Of a stretch of DNA of 64,000 nucleotides, positions 55,466-64,000 are shown one piece after another. Origin of the DNA: JAIEPX01 sp963725255 (lineage in GTDB: Bacteria > Pseudomonadota > Gammaproteobacteria > JAIEPX01). How positions within the stretch are numbered: position 1 is the stretch's first letter; every line of letters begins with the position of its first letter. Where the stretch lies: NCBI GenBank assembly GCA_963725255.1, contig CAVRXV010000009.1, positions 1 through 64,000 on the forward strand, read 5' to 3'. The position numbers were made by a program, and so were the translations under genes. The notes below the pieces were generated by a model that saw only the letters and a program-made list of their open reading frames with translations, was not told where the DNA came from and made no database searches.

Positions 55466-56212
55466 ATGTCAATTATCATCATTCTCATCATGCTACTGGT
55501 TGCTGTGGCTAGCTTGATCTTTAATCATCGACGTAGTGGGATATTTTTCATCCTAGTAGCTTTGGTGCTATTTTTCCTCGCGGGCTCGGGATTACTTACT
55601 CAACTTACCCTCAATTCACTGCAATCACATGCGCCACTCGAAACACCTCATTGGGCAAAACGTAACGCGATTTTGATTCTAGGAATTGGCACAACGCAAT
55701 GGCCTGCTTCTTCGCATATCTCCACACATCCTCTTGGATATTCAAGAATTCACGAAGCAGCGCGACTATATTACCTCTGCAAAAAGCAAGCTGTCGTCTG
55801 TCGTGTTATCACTTCCGGCGGAGACCCCACAAAGCATGGCACAGCAGAGGCCGCTGTTATGGCACGTGAGTTAATGGAAATTGGAATACCTTCTGCAGAC
55901 ATCATTATGGAATCAAAGAGCCGAAATACCTTTGAAAATGGAAAATCCTCCAGCGAAATTATTCGTTCGCAAAACCTCGACAACCTCATCTTGGTTACCT
56001 CTGGCTTTCATATGAAACGATCCCTTCTTTTATTCCAGGCGTTTGATTTACACCCGTTGCCAGCACCCTCTGATCGATTATCAACACACATCTCGCTACT
56101 ACCATTAGCCCAAAATTTTGCCCTGCTTGATTTGGCGTTGCATGAATATACCGGAATGGCACAGTACTACCTGTATAACTTTATGGGATGGAATTCTACT
56201 CCTAAAAAATAA
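55466..56212 (+). CDS. YdcF/DUF218 family membrane-anchored protein
   Basis: The 248-residue protein begins with two hydrophobic segments (IIILIMLLVAVASLIF; GIFFILVALVLFFLAGSGLL), then a DUF218 domain: NAILILGIG, RIHEAARLYYLCKK, VITSGGDP, GIPSADIIMESKSRNTFENG and LVTSGFHMKRSLLLFQA. This is the order of the YdcF/SanA/ElyC family, associated with envelope or lipid-carrier processes, though the biochemistry is unclear. AAGGAA precedes the ATG. It diverges from the inverted-repeat side and precedes the VapBC pair. Confidence 0.85.
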   Translation: MSIIIILIMLLVAVASLIFNHRRSGIFFILVALVLFFLAGSGLLTQLTLNSLQSHAPLETPHWAKRNAILILGIGTTQWPASSHISTHPLGYSRIHEAARLYYLCKKQAVVCRVITSGGDPTKHGTAEAAVMARELMEIGIPSADIIMESKSRNTFENGKSSSEIIRSQNLDNLILVTSGFHMKRSLLLFQAFDLHPLPAPSDRLSTHISLLPLAQNFALLDLALHEYTGMAQYYLYNFMGWNSTPKK

Positions 56213-56313
56213 TGGCCACATCTCCTAAGTTACTAATACGGTATTGCGGCTTATTTATTGTTCTTATAAGCTGCCGATCTCATCTCCTCATAACTTAATA
56301 TTGCCATTCTAAT

Positions 56314-56362
56314 TTGCCAATTGGCAATTTAAATTGCCAATATTGAGCTTTTCTGCTATACT
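56314..56362 (+). promoter_or_regulatory. Operator-promoter of the vapBC-like pair
   Basis: A 22-bp perfect palindrome (56320-56341, core TTGGCAATTTAAATTGCCAA) overlaps a 14-bp one (TTGCCAATTGGCAA, 56314-56327). The right half-site TTGCCA (56334-56339) doubles as the -35, followed after 17 bases by TATACT (56357-56362). Repressor bound here would block RNA polymerase, as expected for toxin-antitoxin autoregulation. Confidence 0.75.
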
Positions 56363-56392
56363 TTCAATAGGTTATGGGAATTATGGGGGTGT

Positions 56393-56659
56393 ATGATGTT
56401 AATCAAAATTGATGATTTTGGGCGAGTTCTTATTCCAAAAATAATCCGTGATCACCTAGGTTTAACACCGGGGGTCACCATCAGCCTTGAAGAAAAAGGT
56501 GAGGAGAAATTAATTATGCGTGTGGTGCATGAAAAGCCAGTCCTAGAAGTCAGCGAGGGGGTGTTGGTGTTTAATGGTACTGCCCAAACTGATATTGACG
56601 AAGCATTACAGGATATTCGTCAAGAGCGACTGCGCAAGCTTGCTGGAGAATCTAAATGA
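56393..56659 (+). CDS. AbrB/MazE-type (VapB-like) antitoxin
   Basis: The 88-residue protein carries a SpoVT-AbrB swapped-hairpin DNA-binding domain (IDDFGRVLIPKIIRDHLGLTPG, residues 5-26 in part) followed by an acidic, flexible C-terminus (AQTDIDEALQDIRQERL) that would wrap the toxin. GGGGGT precedes two adjacent ATGs; the second (56396) has better spacing. It overlaps the PIN toxin gene by four bases (ATGA). The palindromic operator upstream fits its expected autorepression. Confidence 0.85.
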   Translation: MMLIKIDDFGRVLIPKIIRDHLGLTPGVTISLEEKGEEKLIMRVVHEKPVLEVSEGVLVFNGTAQTDIDEALQDIRQERLRKLAGESK

Positions 56660-57090
56660 AGTATTTATTTGATACTTCAATTTTAATTGCTGGTGTGCTT
56701 TCTGCACATCAGCAACATCATCTTGCTAAACCATGGCTTGTAAAAGCGATTCAAGGCAAGCTTGAGATGTTAGTCTGTAATCACACTTTGGCTGAGCTCT
56801 ACGCAGTTCTAACAAAATTGCCCTACTCGCCAAAAATTCAACCTGCCAATGCTCTGATGTTAATTGAACATAATGTCATTAAAGTAGGGTCTCTAATTAA
56901 TTTAACCACTCGGGATTACCATCATGTTTTACAAGAGATGTCGCAAGATCACTTAAGTGGTGGACTAACTTATGATCGCTTGATTTATCAGGCTGCGATC
57001 AAATCTGGCGCTAATAAGATACTCACGTTGAATAAAAAAGATTTTGATCGTTTCAATAGTGCCGATAATATCACTATTGTTTCACCCTGA
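56656..57090 (+). CDS. PIN-domain (VapC-like) toxin
   Basis: This 144-residue ribonuclease-fold toxin has the PIN acidic residues in place: LFDTSILIAG (Asp6), HTLAELYAVL (Glu46 region), GLTYDRLIYQAA (Asp near 113) and TLNKKDFDRF (Asp near 130). VapC toxins usually cut initiator tRNA, rRNA or other tRNAs; the target here is unknown. Start overlap with the antitoxin gene secures coupled synthesis. Confidence 0.87.
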   Translation: MKYLFDTSILIAGVLSAHQQHHLAKPWLVKAIQGKLEMLVCNHTLAELYAVLTKLPYSPKIQPANALMLIEHNVIKVGSLINLTTRDYHHVLQEMSQDHLSGGLTYDRLIYQAAIKSGANKILTLNKKDFDRFNSADNITIVSP

Positions 57091-57110
57091 TTCTTGTTAA
57101 TCTATATCTG

Positions 57111-57467
57111 TCACTCATTACATTTTGGATCGTGATAACTTTGCGGCAGCCCGTTCAGTATAAAAAAGTTTGTCCAACAAACCATACCTAAATTAGGGTC
57201 TTGGGCATTACGAATATTTCTCGCAGAGATTTCAACGTTTCTTGCGGATATCATTCCAGTACTCACAAATTCACTGCCCGCCTTCAATTTAACATTAACA
57301 GCATAAATATTTGCATGGAGATATATCCCATCAAAAAGCTCAAAAGGCCCTGCGTCCCAATCTACATTTACTGCATAAACATTTCCATACTGGTGGATAC
57401 CTGCGAATGTGACGGTAGAAATCATCATAAGAAACACAGCGATAAATGATTTATATAGGAGATCCAT
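57111..57467 (-). CDS. Small secreted protein, unknown
   Basis: From ATG 57467 (AGGA nine bases upstream) the 118-residue product begins with a signal peptide, MDLLYKSFIAVFLMMISTVTFA, then GIHQYGNVYAVNVDWDAGPF. It contains a loosely repeated unit (NVYAVNVDWDAG / NIYAVNVKLKAG / ISARNVEISARN), suggesting a short beta-solenoid-like stack. Two cysteines lie near the end (MVCWTN, DPKCNE). No family is recognised. It converges on the PIN toxin gene. Confidence 0.6.
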   Translation of the reverse strand: MDLLYKSFIAVFLMMISTVTFAGIHQYGNVYAVNVDWDAGPFELFDGIYLHANIYAVNVKLKAGSEFVSTGMISARNVEISARNIRNAQDPNLGMVCWTNFFILNGLPQSYHDPKCNE

Positions 57468-57754
57468 GTCTGCAATTCCTTTGTTAACTAAGATTTGCAA
57501 TATTTTACAGTAAGTTTCAAGCGTTTACAACTTTGTAAAACCCGTCACAACTCAAGACACGGCGCCTTTTATTTATTGTTTGACATAGTTAAAAATTGGT
57601 CTTGACAGTGGGGTCCAACATAAGTACCATTTGTTTTAAAATGATGTGGGAGTATATCTATCTACATAGGAAATTTCTGCATATTTAAATACTCCGAGTT
57701 TATCCTAAAAGTGCTTTCAGATTATTTTTATCACATTAATTAAGGAGAAAAGTT

Positions 57755-59068
57755 ATGAGAGGGATGAAAGAGCTGGGTACTCTTCAAACAGTTTTAAAGG
57801 AACTTTGTGATGGGAACCCATTAGCTTGGACAAAGTTTCATGACATTACTTCTGATGGGCTCTGTCCAGAAACTTTAAAGAATGCTGGGTTGACTGAAAT
57901 ACTTAAGATAACAAAAAAAATGAAAGAACTTGCGTTTGATTACCTTACACAAGAATCTGATAAAAAAGGGAATTTGTTCGCCAGTGCTGTTTTGGGTCAT
58001 ATGTATAAGTACGCTGAATTTTATCATATATCAAAAAACAGAAAAAATGCTGATAAAGGTTTCGAATTAATTAAAAAGGCTGCAGATGCTAATAATATGC
58101 TAGGCATTTATTTGTTGGCTAGTCACTATGTGCAGTCTGAACCTAAGGATTATCCCAAAGCTATTGAGTGTTATCAAAAAGGCGCAGCGCAAGGCTGGCC
58201 CGATTCCTTAGTAGGCTTAGGATATAGATATAAGCTAGGACAGGGCGTTGAAAAAGACTTAAATACAGCCCGTAGATATTTTTTGGAAGCCGCCAAGTTG
58301 GGTTGCCCATCCGCGTTGAATGAGGTTACACGCCAAGGAGACGATCTTGGAAATCCCTTCATTTTTTTCACTCCGAAGAATTTAGCTTTCACCTACCAGG
58401 TAGTGCCGAATAAAGGCAAAACTGTCTATCTGGGGAACGTTGAATATGTAAATGATTCCGTGGATGTAACAGTTACCTATACTGGTGATGTTAACCTTGG
58501 CAAGCCCTTTTCTGTCACTAAAAGAATTGGGCCAGAAAACACTAATTGGCAGGGGTTGTGCCAGGCAATGGGGTATCACGAGGGACAGCTAAGCACTAAG
58601 ACTGATTTTGACGCATTTAATAAATTAAGGGCGAAAATAGTTCAATATTATACATGCAGATCCGTTTCAGCTGTGATCTCTGAGTTTGATGCTCTTCTAA
58701 CTGAAGAAATCGCAAAAGCAAAAACGCAACAAGCGCCGGCAGCGGTTCCAAGAACATCACAATCAGGAGCAAACCCAAATTTTTCTGGAGCGTTTTTTAA
58801 TCCAGCTGGAAGCAGCAATTCTGCAGTGGTACCTCATCAAGTTCAACCAATTGATCCGGATCAGATGTTACAAATTTGGCAAATGTTACAGCAAAACCCG
58901 CAATTTGCTTCACAGGTTGCAGCCTTACATCAACAATTCCTTCAAGCAGGTGTACCAAATCAGCTTATGCCGCAACCTCAATATGGAGTGCCTGCGCAAC
59001 AGCTTCCACCGTCACAATTCCCATATGGATCGCCGTATCAAAACAATAGTCCCTACCCACGTAAGTAA
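57755..59068 (+). CDS. Sel1-like repeat protein with Pro/Gln-rich tail
   Basis: The 437-residue protein (AAGGAG six bases before ATG) has two to three Sel1-like repeats at about 70-180: FASAVLGHMYKYAEF, AIECYQKGAAQGWPDSLVG and NTARRYFLEAAKLGCPSALN. A beta-rich middle domain of no known family follows (KTVYLGNVEYVNDSVDVTVT). The last 110 residues are Pro/Gln/Asn-rich (PPSQFPYGSPYQNNSPY). No signal peptide is present. Sel1 proteins act as scaffolds; in Legionella several are host-directed. Function here is not evident. Confidence 0.75.
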   Translation: MRGMKELGTLQTVLKELCDGNPLAWTKFHDITSDGLCPETLKNAGLTEILKITKKMKELAFDYLTQESDKKGNLFASAVLGHMYKYAEFYHISKNRKNADKGFELIKKAADANNMLGIYLLASHYVQSEPKDYPKAIECYQKGAAQGWPDSLVGLGYRYKLGQGVEKDLNTARRYFLEAAKLGCPSALNEVTRQGDDLGNPFIFFTPKNLAFTYQVVPNKGKTVYLGNVEYVNDSVDVTVTYTGDVNLGKPFSVTKRIGPENTNWQGLCQAMGYHEGQLSTKTDFDAFNKLRAKIVQYYTCRSVSAVISEFDALLTEEIAKAKTQQAPAAVPRTSQSGANPNFSGAFFNPAGSSNSAVVPHQVQPIDPDQMLQIWQMLQQNPQFASQVAALHQQFLQAGVPNQLMPQPQYGVPAQQLPPSQFPYGSPYQNNSPYPRK

Positions 59069-59287
59069 AAGGTAAGATCACAGTCAAAAGACGAACAATA
59101 GAAACGACATATACATCTGAAGTGGGTAGCACCTGGCCAGGTGGAAAATTCATAGATGACCTAACCAATGGGATTTTTAACTAGTTACTACTGCCAGATA
59201 ACGAACTTTATGAAACGTGATGGTATGTGATTAAAAATTCAAACGGGGTTTTGTAATTCGTATCAACTTCGTGGATTGTGCGTTTCA

Positions 59288-59716
59288 TTATACGTCTTCA
59301 CTACTTAACGAGAGAACGCTTAAAAGACCTTCTGGAGGATAAACAGCAATTTGTGCTTTGCTAAATCCTTTTTCATCTCGTGTAACAATAGCTTGAACAC
59401 CGCAGTGCAAAGCCGCAGCGTGCAAAACGGCATCTTCAAAATCTGAGAAACCGCTCTCAATCGCATCTTGCAACACTAATCGATTTACAGGAGCAATTTC
59501 AAAAAGTTTTAGAAGTGTTTTGATTATTTTATTTGCTTCTTTTGTAGAAAGTGATTTCTTAAGAAGATAATCAAGCGTAGTAACTGTGGTCGCGCCGATG
59601 TATCCTTCAATTTTACCGGCTTCCACTTTTGCGAAGAGATCTTGCGAATATTCTACAAAAGGCTTTCGATCTAATAACAAATCTAAAATAACATTTGTAT
59701 CGAACAGCACCTTCAT
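59288..59716 (-). CDS. PIN-domain toxin (second toxin-antitoxin pair)
   Basis: The 142-residue protein begins MKVLFDTNVILDLLLDRKPF with the first PIN Asp and shows the later acidic positions in GFSDFEDAVLHAAAL and VTRDEKGFSKA. It belongs to a PIN subfamily paired with small ribbon-helix-helix antitoxins. It overlaps the upstream antitoxin gene by four bases (ATGA). RNA cleavage is presumed from the fold; the target is unknown. Confidence 0.85.
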   Translation of the reverse strand: MKVLFDTNVILDLLLDRKPFVEYSQDLFAKVEAGKIEGYIGATTVTTLDYLLKKSLSTKEANKIIKTLLKLFEIAPVNRLVLQDAIESGFSDFEDAVLHAAALHCGVQAIVTRDEKGFSKAQIAVYPPEGLLSVLSLSSEDV

Positions 59717-59958
59717 AGATATTTATCTTCAAGATGTTTCTTGTAGTCTTTTTCAGAAATATTGATACCTTTTAGAACACCGCGTAAGGAATTTGTGAGC
59801 GGCAAAGATGGCCTTTTCTTTGTCTCCACAATTATGTGATTCAAAAGAGAAAAATAATCTCCAACGATTTGCGATACCGATTTACCATGCTTCTTTGCAT
59901 AGACTTTAGCCCGATTAATTAATAAAGGGCTCATTCTCAGCGTAAGTTTAGTTGCCAT
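59713..59958 (-). CDS. DUF6364-like ribbon-helix-helix antitoxin
   Basis: The 81-residue protein starts MATKLTLRMSPLLINRAKVY and continues AKKHGKSVSQIVGDYFSLL. This is a beta-strand followed by two helices, typical of ribbon-helix-helix antitoxins of the DUF6364 type. The C-terminal part (GVLKGINISEKDYKKHLEDK) would contact the toxin. GGAGG-like bases lie just before the ATG. A consensus promoter with an overlapping palindrome is upstream. Confidence 0.8.
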   Translation of the reverse strand: MATKLTLRMSPLLINRAKVYAKKHGKSVSQIVGDYFSLLNHIIVETKKRPSLPLTNSLRGVLKGINISEKDYKKHLEDKYL

Positions 59959-59969
59959 AGATCCTCCAA

Positions 59970-60017
59970 GACGTATATTTATATTTTAAGTATACGTCAT
60001 ATTAAGGGTCTTGTCAA
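59970..60017 (-). promoter_or_regulatory. Promoter and operator of the second toxin-antitoxin pair
   Basis: On the minus strand TTGACA (60017-60012), a 17-base spacer and TATACT (59994-59989) form a near-consensus promoter. GACGTATA (59970-59977) and TATACGTC (59991-59998) are inverted repeats; the second covers the -10, suiting autorepression by the antitoxin. Confidence 0.75.
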
Positions 60018-60058
60018 GATCGTTTCATGTTGATGCTTTTTACTTAAATGACGCTCTT

Positions 60059-62790
60059 TTAAGCTTGAGCTTCTTTTAGACCACCCTCTTGGGCTAGCTT
60101 CTCTCTGACCCAGTTATTTACTGACTCAAGCGCTTCATCTAATTTTTCGGGGTTTTCCGCACTGCCTTGAGCGAGCTCAGGGCGACCACCACCTTTGCCG
60201 CCACCTATAGCAGCAACAAAACTAACGAGTTCGCCGGCGCTGAGTCTATCGGTGCAATTTTTTGTGGCTCCGGCAACAAGTCGAACCTTTTGATCTTCGA
60301 CAGTCGCTATCAAAATGATCGCTGTGCCTAATTTATCTTTGAGTTGATCGATTAGATCACGTGCGGTTTTTACATCAATACTATCCACTCTTGCCGCTAA
60401 AACTTTTACTCCGTTAATGTCTTTAGCTTGATCAACGAGATCGGAAGTTTTTGATCCAGCAAGTTGTGATTTTAATTGATTCAGTTCTTTTTCCAATTGC
60501 CTTTTTTCTTCGATGCTCTGCTCTAATTTTGAAAGTAAATTTTGTCGATTTGTTTTGAGTAATTGTGCAGCCTGCGATAATTGAGATTCTGTTTCTTCTA
60601 ACCAAGATAATGCAGCATCGCCTGTTACAGCTTCTAAACGTCGAATGCCAGCAGCAATTCCTGTTTCGGAAATAATTTTAAATAAACCGATTTCACCAGT
60701 ATGTTTAACGTGAGTGCCACCACATAGTTCCATCGAGAACTCACCGATACTGAGCACTCGGACTTCATCACCGTATTTTTCACCAAAAAGTGCCATGGCA
60801 CCTTTTTTAGTGGCTTCTTCGGGTGACATGGTTTCAACATTTCCTGTTAAATTTGCTCGGATTTGTTGATTGACTAACCGCTCAACATCCAAAATTTGTT
60901 GAGGCGTCATCGGTTCATGATGAGCGTAATCAAAACGCAAACGATCGGCCGCGACGAGTGAACCTTTTTGAATAACATGCGCGCCAACAATGCGTCGTAA
61001 TGCGGCGTGTAATAAATGTGTGGCAGTATGATTTAACATAATGGATTGACGATCCGAATCAACTTCGGCATCAACTTTAGTATTCACATGCAAAGTGCCG
61101 CGTCGTATTTTTCCGTAATGCAGGTGCACCATGCCCTGCTTTTTCGTGTCAGAAACAATAAAGGATCCTTGTTCGTATTGTATTTTTCCTTTATCACCAA
61201 TTTGTCCGCCTGCTTCTGCGTAAAAAGGAGTGCGATCCAGAACCACAATACCTGATTGCCCTTCAATTAATTCTTTTGTTGCTTTACCGTCTTGGTCAAA
61301 CAACGCAGTGACAGTTGCTTTGTCAGTAGTTGTATCGTAGCCTGTAAATTCAGTTTCACCTTGAACTTGTAGTTGCCCGGTGTAATCAACCGCAAATTGA
61401 CTAGCGGATTGCGATTGTTTGCGTTGCGCGCCCATTGCCTCATCAAAACCTGCGTAATCAACAGTAAATCCACGTTCACGCGCAATATCAGCAGTTAAAT
61501 CCGTAGGAAATCCATAGGTATCATACAATTTAAAAACAACTTCACCTGGAATTTCTTGACCCGATATTTTTGCGAACGCTTCTTCCAACAATTGCATGCC
61601 TTGATCCAGTGTTTTTGCAAATTGATCTTCTTCGCGTTTTAATACAGAAATAATACGCTCTTTTTCTTCGACTAGACGAGGATACGCATCGCCCATAACA
61701 TCAACCAGTGGCTGAACCATTTCATGAAAAAATGAAGGCGATAAGCCTAATTTTTTTCCGTGTCGAATCGCACGACGCAAAATACGCCGTAAAACATAGC
61801 CTCTTCCTTCATTGGAAGGAATTACACCATCGGCAATCAAAAAGAAACTGATCGAATATGATCGGAGATCACACGAACAGAAGTTAGACCATCTTCATAA
61901 TGAAATTTTAATTTTTTAGATTGAGAGAGCTCTTTAAAAAGATGAGGTATTTCAGGGGAAATCTTGAGTTGCCCCTCTTGTTGTTTATGAGAATTTTGAG
62001 TTTGAATCACTAAAGCCTGCGTCGCCTGAATCAAATGCTGAAAAAGATCAATATCATAATTACTGTGTACACCTTGCATCACAGCCGCTACGCGTTCCAA
62101 TCCCATGCCGGTATCCACAGAAGGTTTTGGCAAAGGCGTCATAGAACCATCAGGATGGCGATTAAATTGCATAAAAACTAAATTCCAAATTTCAACATAG
62201 CGATCGCCGTCTTCTTCTGGAGCTCCTGGAGGGCCGCCGGCAATACTATCGGACCATGATCATAAAAAATTTCAGTGCAAGGACCACAAGGTCCTGTATC
62301 ACCCATAGACCAAAAATTATCTTTATCTCCACAACGAGAAAATCGTTTAGGATCCATTTTAATTTCATTCAACCAAATATCTTCTGCTTCTTTATCATCT
62401 TCATAAACGGTTACCCATAATTTTTCTTTTGGTATTTTTAATTCTTGAGTTAAAAATTTCCAAGCAAACTTGAATGGCTTCTCGTTTAAAATAATCACCA
62501 AAACTAAAATTACCGAGCATTTCAAAAAAAGTATGATGACGTGCGGTATAGCCTACATTTTCAAGATCATTATGTTTGCCACCGGCTCGAACACAGCATT
62601 GGCTACTTGTTGCGCGATTATACGGCCGTTGTTCCACACCTAAAAATACATCTTTAAATTGCACCATACCTGCATTGGTAAATAATAATGTAGGGTCATT
62701 TCCCGGAATTAATGAGCTACTGGAAACAACAGTATGGCCATGCTGTTTAAAATACGCTAAAAATTTTGATCGAATTTCACTGGTTTTCAT
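60059..62790 (-). pseudogene. alaS: Alanyl-tRNA synthetase, coding sequence broken by three single-base frameshifts
   Basis: All of AlaS is present but in four frame segments. The start (MKTSEIRSKFLAYFKQHGHT), class II core (SSQCCVRAGGKHNDLENVG), middle (GDTGPCGPCTEIFYDHG; FMQFNRHPDGS), editing site (LNHTATHLLHA and MELCGGTHVKH, metal-binding His and Cys intact) and C-terminal DHHA1 domain (GGGKGGGRPELAQG) can all be read. Frame changes fall at about 62469 (one extra base), 62250 (one missing base) and 61840-61844 (five A instead of the six needed). AlaS is normally essential and everything else is well conserved, so error in the sequence is more likely than decay. recX lies upstream. Confidence 0.85.
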
Positions 62791-62860
62791 AGACTAAACT
62801 CGCATAATTAATCGGTAAAAGCACTACCCTGCCACTAAATTAAAAATAAACAAATGACCT

Positions 62861-63319
62861 TTATGAGTTTTCATAAGACAACCACTCACTGTGTTCATCC
62901 TCAAATCCTCGATATTGCAAAAATCGCTTCTGTTTTGCCCAAGACAGATAATCTTCAGGCTTTTTGCCTGCAAATTTTTTTACCCAAGTACATTGAGCTA
63001 ATTCTTTCCAATCTTGGTTTGAAATATCACCCAACGTCAGTGCAATTAATTCTTCTGACACACCGCGCTCACGTAAAGCTTGCTCTATTCTTCGTGGACC
63101 AAATCCTCGCCGAGTTCTAGCTCGACAATATTGCTCGGCAAATCGTTGATCAGAAAGCAATCCACTTTTCATCAATGAAGCAAGAGTCCCGGGAATATCG
63201 TCTTCGGCAAAACCTTTCATTCGCAATTTGCGAGCCAATTCAAATTGCGAATGTTCACGTCGTGCTAATAAATCCATGGCACGAAGCATGATGGCAGAAG
63301 CAGAAGACGATTTCGTCAC
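62861..63319 (-). CDS. recX: Regulatory protein RecX
   Basis: RecX inhibits RecA filament extension. The 152-residue product has the helical repeats of the family (MDLLARREHSQFELARKLR; GLLSDQRFAEQYCRARTRRG; GFGPRRIEQALRERGVSEEL), matching the canonical order and size. It lies between recA (19 bases) and alaS, the standard gammaproteobacterial arrangement. The frame is intact. Confidence 0.92.
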   Translation of the reverse strand: MTKSSSASAIMLRAMDLLARREHSQFELARKLRMKGFAEDDIPGTLASLMKSGLLSDQRFAEQYCRARTRRGFGPRRIEQALRERGVSEELIALTLGDISNQDWKELAQCTWVKKFAGKKPEDYLSWAKQKRFLQYRGFEDEHSEWLSYENS

Positions 63320-63338
63320 TCAACTATTCCCTTCACAA

Positions 63339-64000
63339 TTATGCTTCTTCGGCCTCTTCAATCACTTCAGCTGCAGCAGATGCAGAAGCTTTTGTAGTAG
63401 GTACTAATAATTTTGCGCGAAGTGCAGCATCAATTTCATTCGCCATTGCGTGATTTTCTTTCAAAAAGACGCGCGCATTATCTTTACCTTGACCAATTCG
63501 TTCGCCTTTATAGCTGTACCAAGCACCCGACTTCTCAATCGAACCCGTGCTCAACGCCCTTATCGATCAATCTCACCTTCCCGTGAAATGCCTTCGCCAT
63601 AAAGAATATCAAACTCAGCCACTTTAAACGGAGGTGCACATTTGTTTTTAACCACTTTAACTTTGGTTTCACTTCCCAAAACTTCGTCACCTTTCTTGAT
63701 AGCACCAATCCGACGAATATCTAAACGAACAGAAGCGTAAAATTTCAATGCATTACCACCGGTTGTGGTTTCAGGACTTCCAAACATCACACCAATCTTC
63801 ATACGAATTTGGTTAATGAAAATCACCAATGTGTTTGTGCGCTTAATGTTGCCGGTGAGTTTCCGTAATGCTTGAGACATTAATCGAGCTTGTAGGCCCA
63901 TGTGTTGATCGCCCATCTCGCCTTCAATTTCTGCTTTAGGTGTTAAAGCAGCTACCGAGTCGATGACAATCACATCCACTGCACTTGATCGAACCAACAT
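63339..64000 (-). pseudogene. recA: RecA, 3' part, with two single-base frameshifts; runs off the window
   Basis: From the window edge the frame reads IDSVAALTPKAEIEGEMGD, VIFINQIRMKIGVMFGSP, GGNALKFYASVRLDIRR and ILYGEGISREGEI, all RecA core motifs (Walker B, L1/L2 region, C-terminal domain). It stops at a TAA just after REGEI. The next frame recovers IEKSGAWYSYKGERIGQG and an acidic C-terminus ending EEAEEA at 63339. Removing one base near 63568 and one near 63540 restores an uninterrupted family-like sequence (EIIDKGVEHGFIEKSG). The bases between are in the third frame. The N-terminal part with Walker A is outside the window. Confidence 0.85.

Noticed and set aside
57468..57754. Possible element containing GTGGGGTCCAAC, similar to the 18376 repeat end
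   Set aside because: The match is too short and there is no partner arm; the gap shows nothing else beyond an AT-rich leader.
59069..59287. Possible short gene after the Sel1 protein
   Set aside because: Only short frames without ribosome sites; considered noncoding.
1..64000. CRISPR array, prophage or replication origin
   Set aside because: No regularly spaced direct repeats, phage structural genes or DnaA-box cluster were found by reading.

Overview
The window reads as chromosomal DNA of an AT-rich gammaproteobacterium, probably a host-associated member of the Legionellales/Coxiella side of the class. The evidence is indirect. The block recA-recX-alaS-(insertion)-lysC-csrA with tRNA-Ser and tRNA-Arg is classical gammaproteobacterial synteny. 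Aerobic fatty-acid degradation is complete (fadE, fadI, fadJ, etfAB, ETF-ubiquinone oxidoreductase). Between the housekeeping genes lie many unique, effector-like proteins with no recognisable family. I cannot name genus or species from sequence alone.

Layout. 1-10,960: end of mnmA, a YciC-like membrane protein gene broken by an in-frame amber codon, mfd, an AAA-ATPase/PD-(D/E)XK protein with an acidic tail, a complete IS3-family element with a 3-bp target duplication, the hpt-nagZ-DUF924 operon and an L,D-transpeptidase. 11,248-15,163: two tandem paralogues of unknown function and a RAP-domain-like protein. 15,375-19,722: cydP-cydA-cydB-cydX (the 32-residue CydX is newly called here), a 92-bp inverted-repeat element, a dienelactone hydrolase-like protein and a YciA-type thioesterase. 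19,750-31,707: a beta-oxidation and electron-transfer block (fadJ, fadI, fadE, leucyl aminopeptidase, ald, etfA, etfB, ETF-QO) that would feed acyl-CoA electrons into the quinone pool, with cytochrome bd as one outlet. 31,709-34,481: a dicarboxylate/amino-acid:cation symporter and an APC-family permease.

34,502-50,285 is the most unusual part. An 880-residue unknown protein is followed by an 8.8-kb gene for a two-module nonribosomal peptide synthetase. Its apparent order is formyltransferase-like domain, partial condensation domain, A1 with an inserted methyltransferase, PCP1, C2, A2, PCP2, TE. A hybrid sensor kinase gene starts divergently from it, and next comes an isopenicillin N synthase-type Fe(II)/2-oxoglutarate oxygenase. 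Together they look like a small biosynthetic locus for a modified dipeptide-like product with its own sensor.

50,393-64,000: tRNA-Ser(GCU) and tRNA-Arg(ACG), separated by palindromes and a split copy of the tRNA-Ser 3' end; csrA with an acidic extension; lysC; then about 7 kb of accessory genes lying where alaS normally adjoins lysC. These include secreted and unknown proteins, a 182-bp inverted-repeat element, YdcF, a VapBC pair with an operator-promoter, a Sel1-repeat protein and a second PIN toxin-antitoxin pair. The window ends in alaS, recX and recA. alaS carries three and recA two single-base frameshifts, all within about 1.7 kb, which points to assembly or sequencing error unless confirmed.
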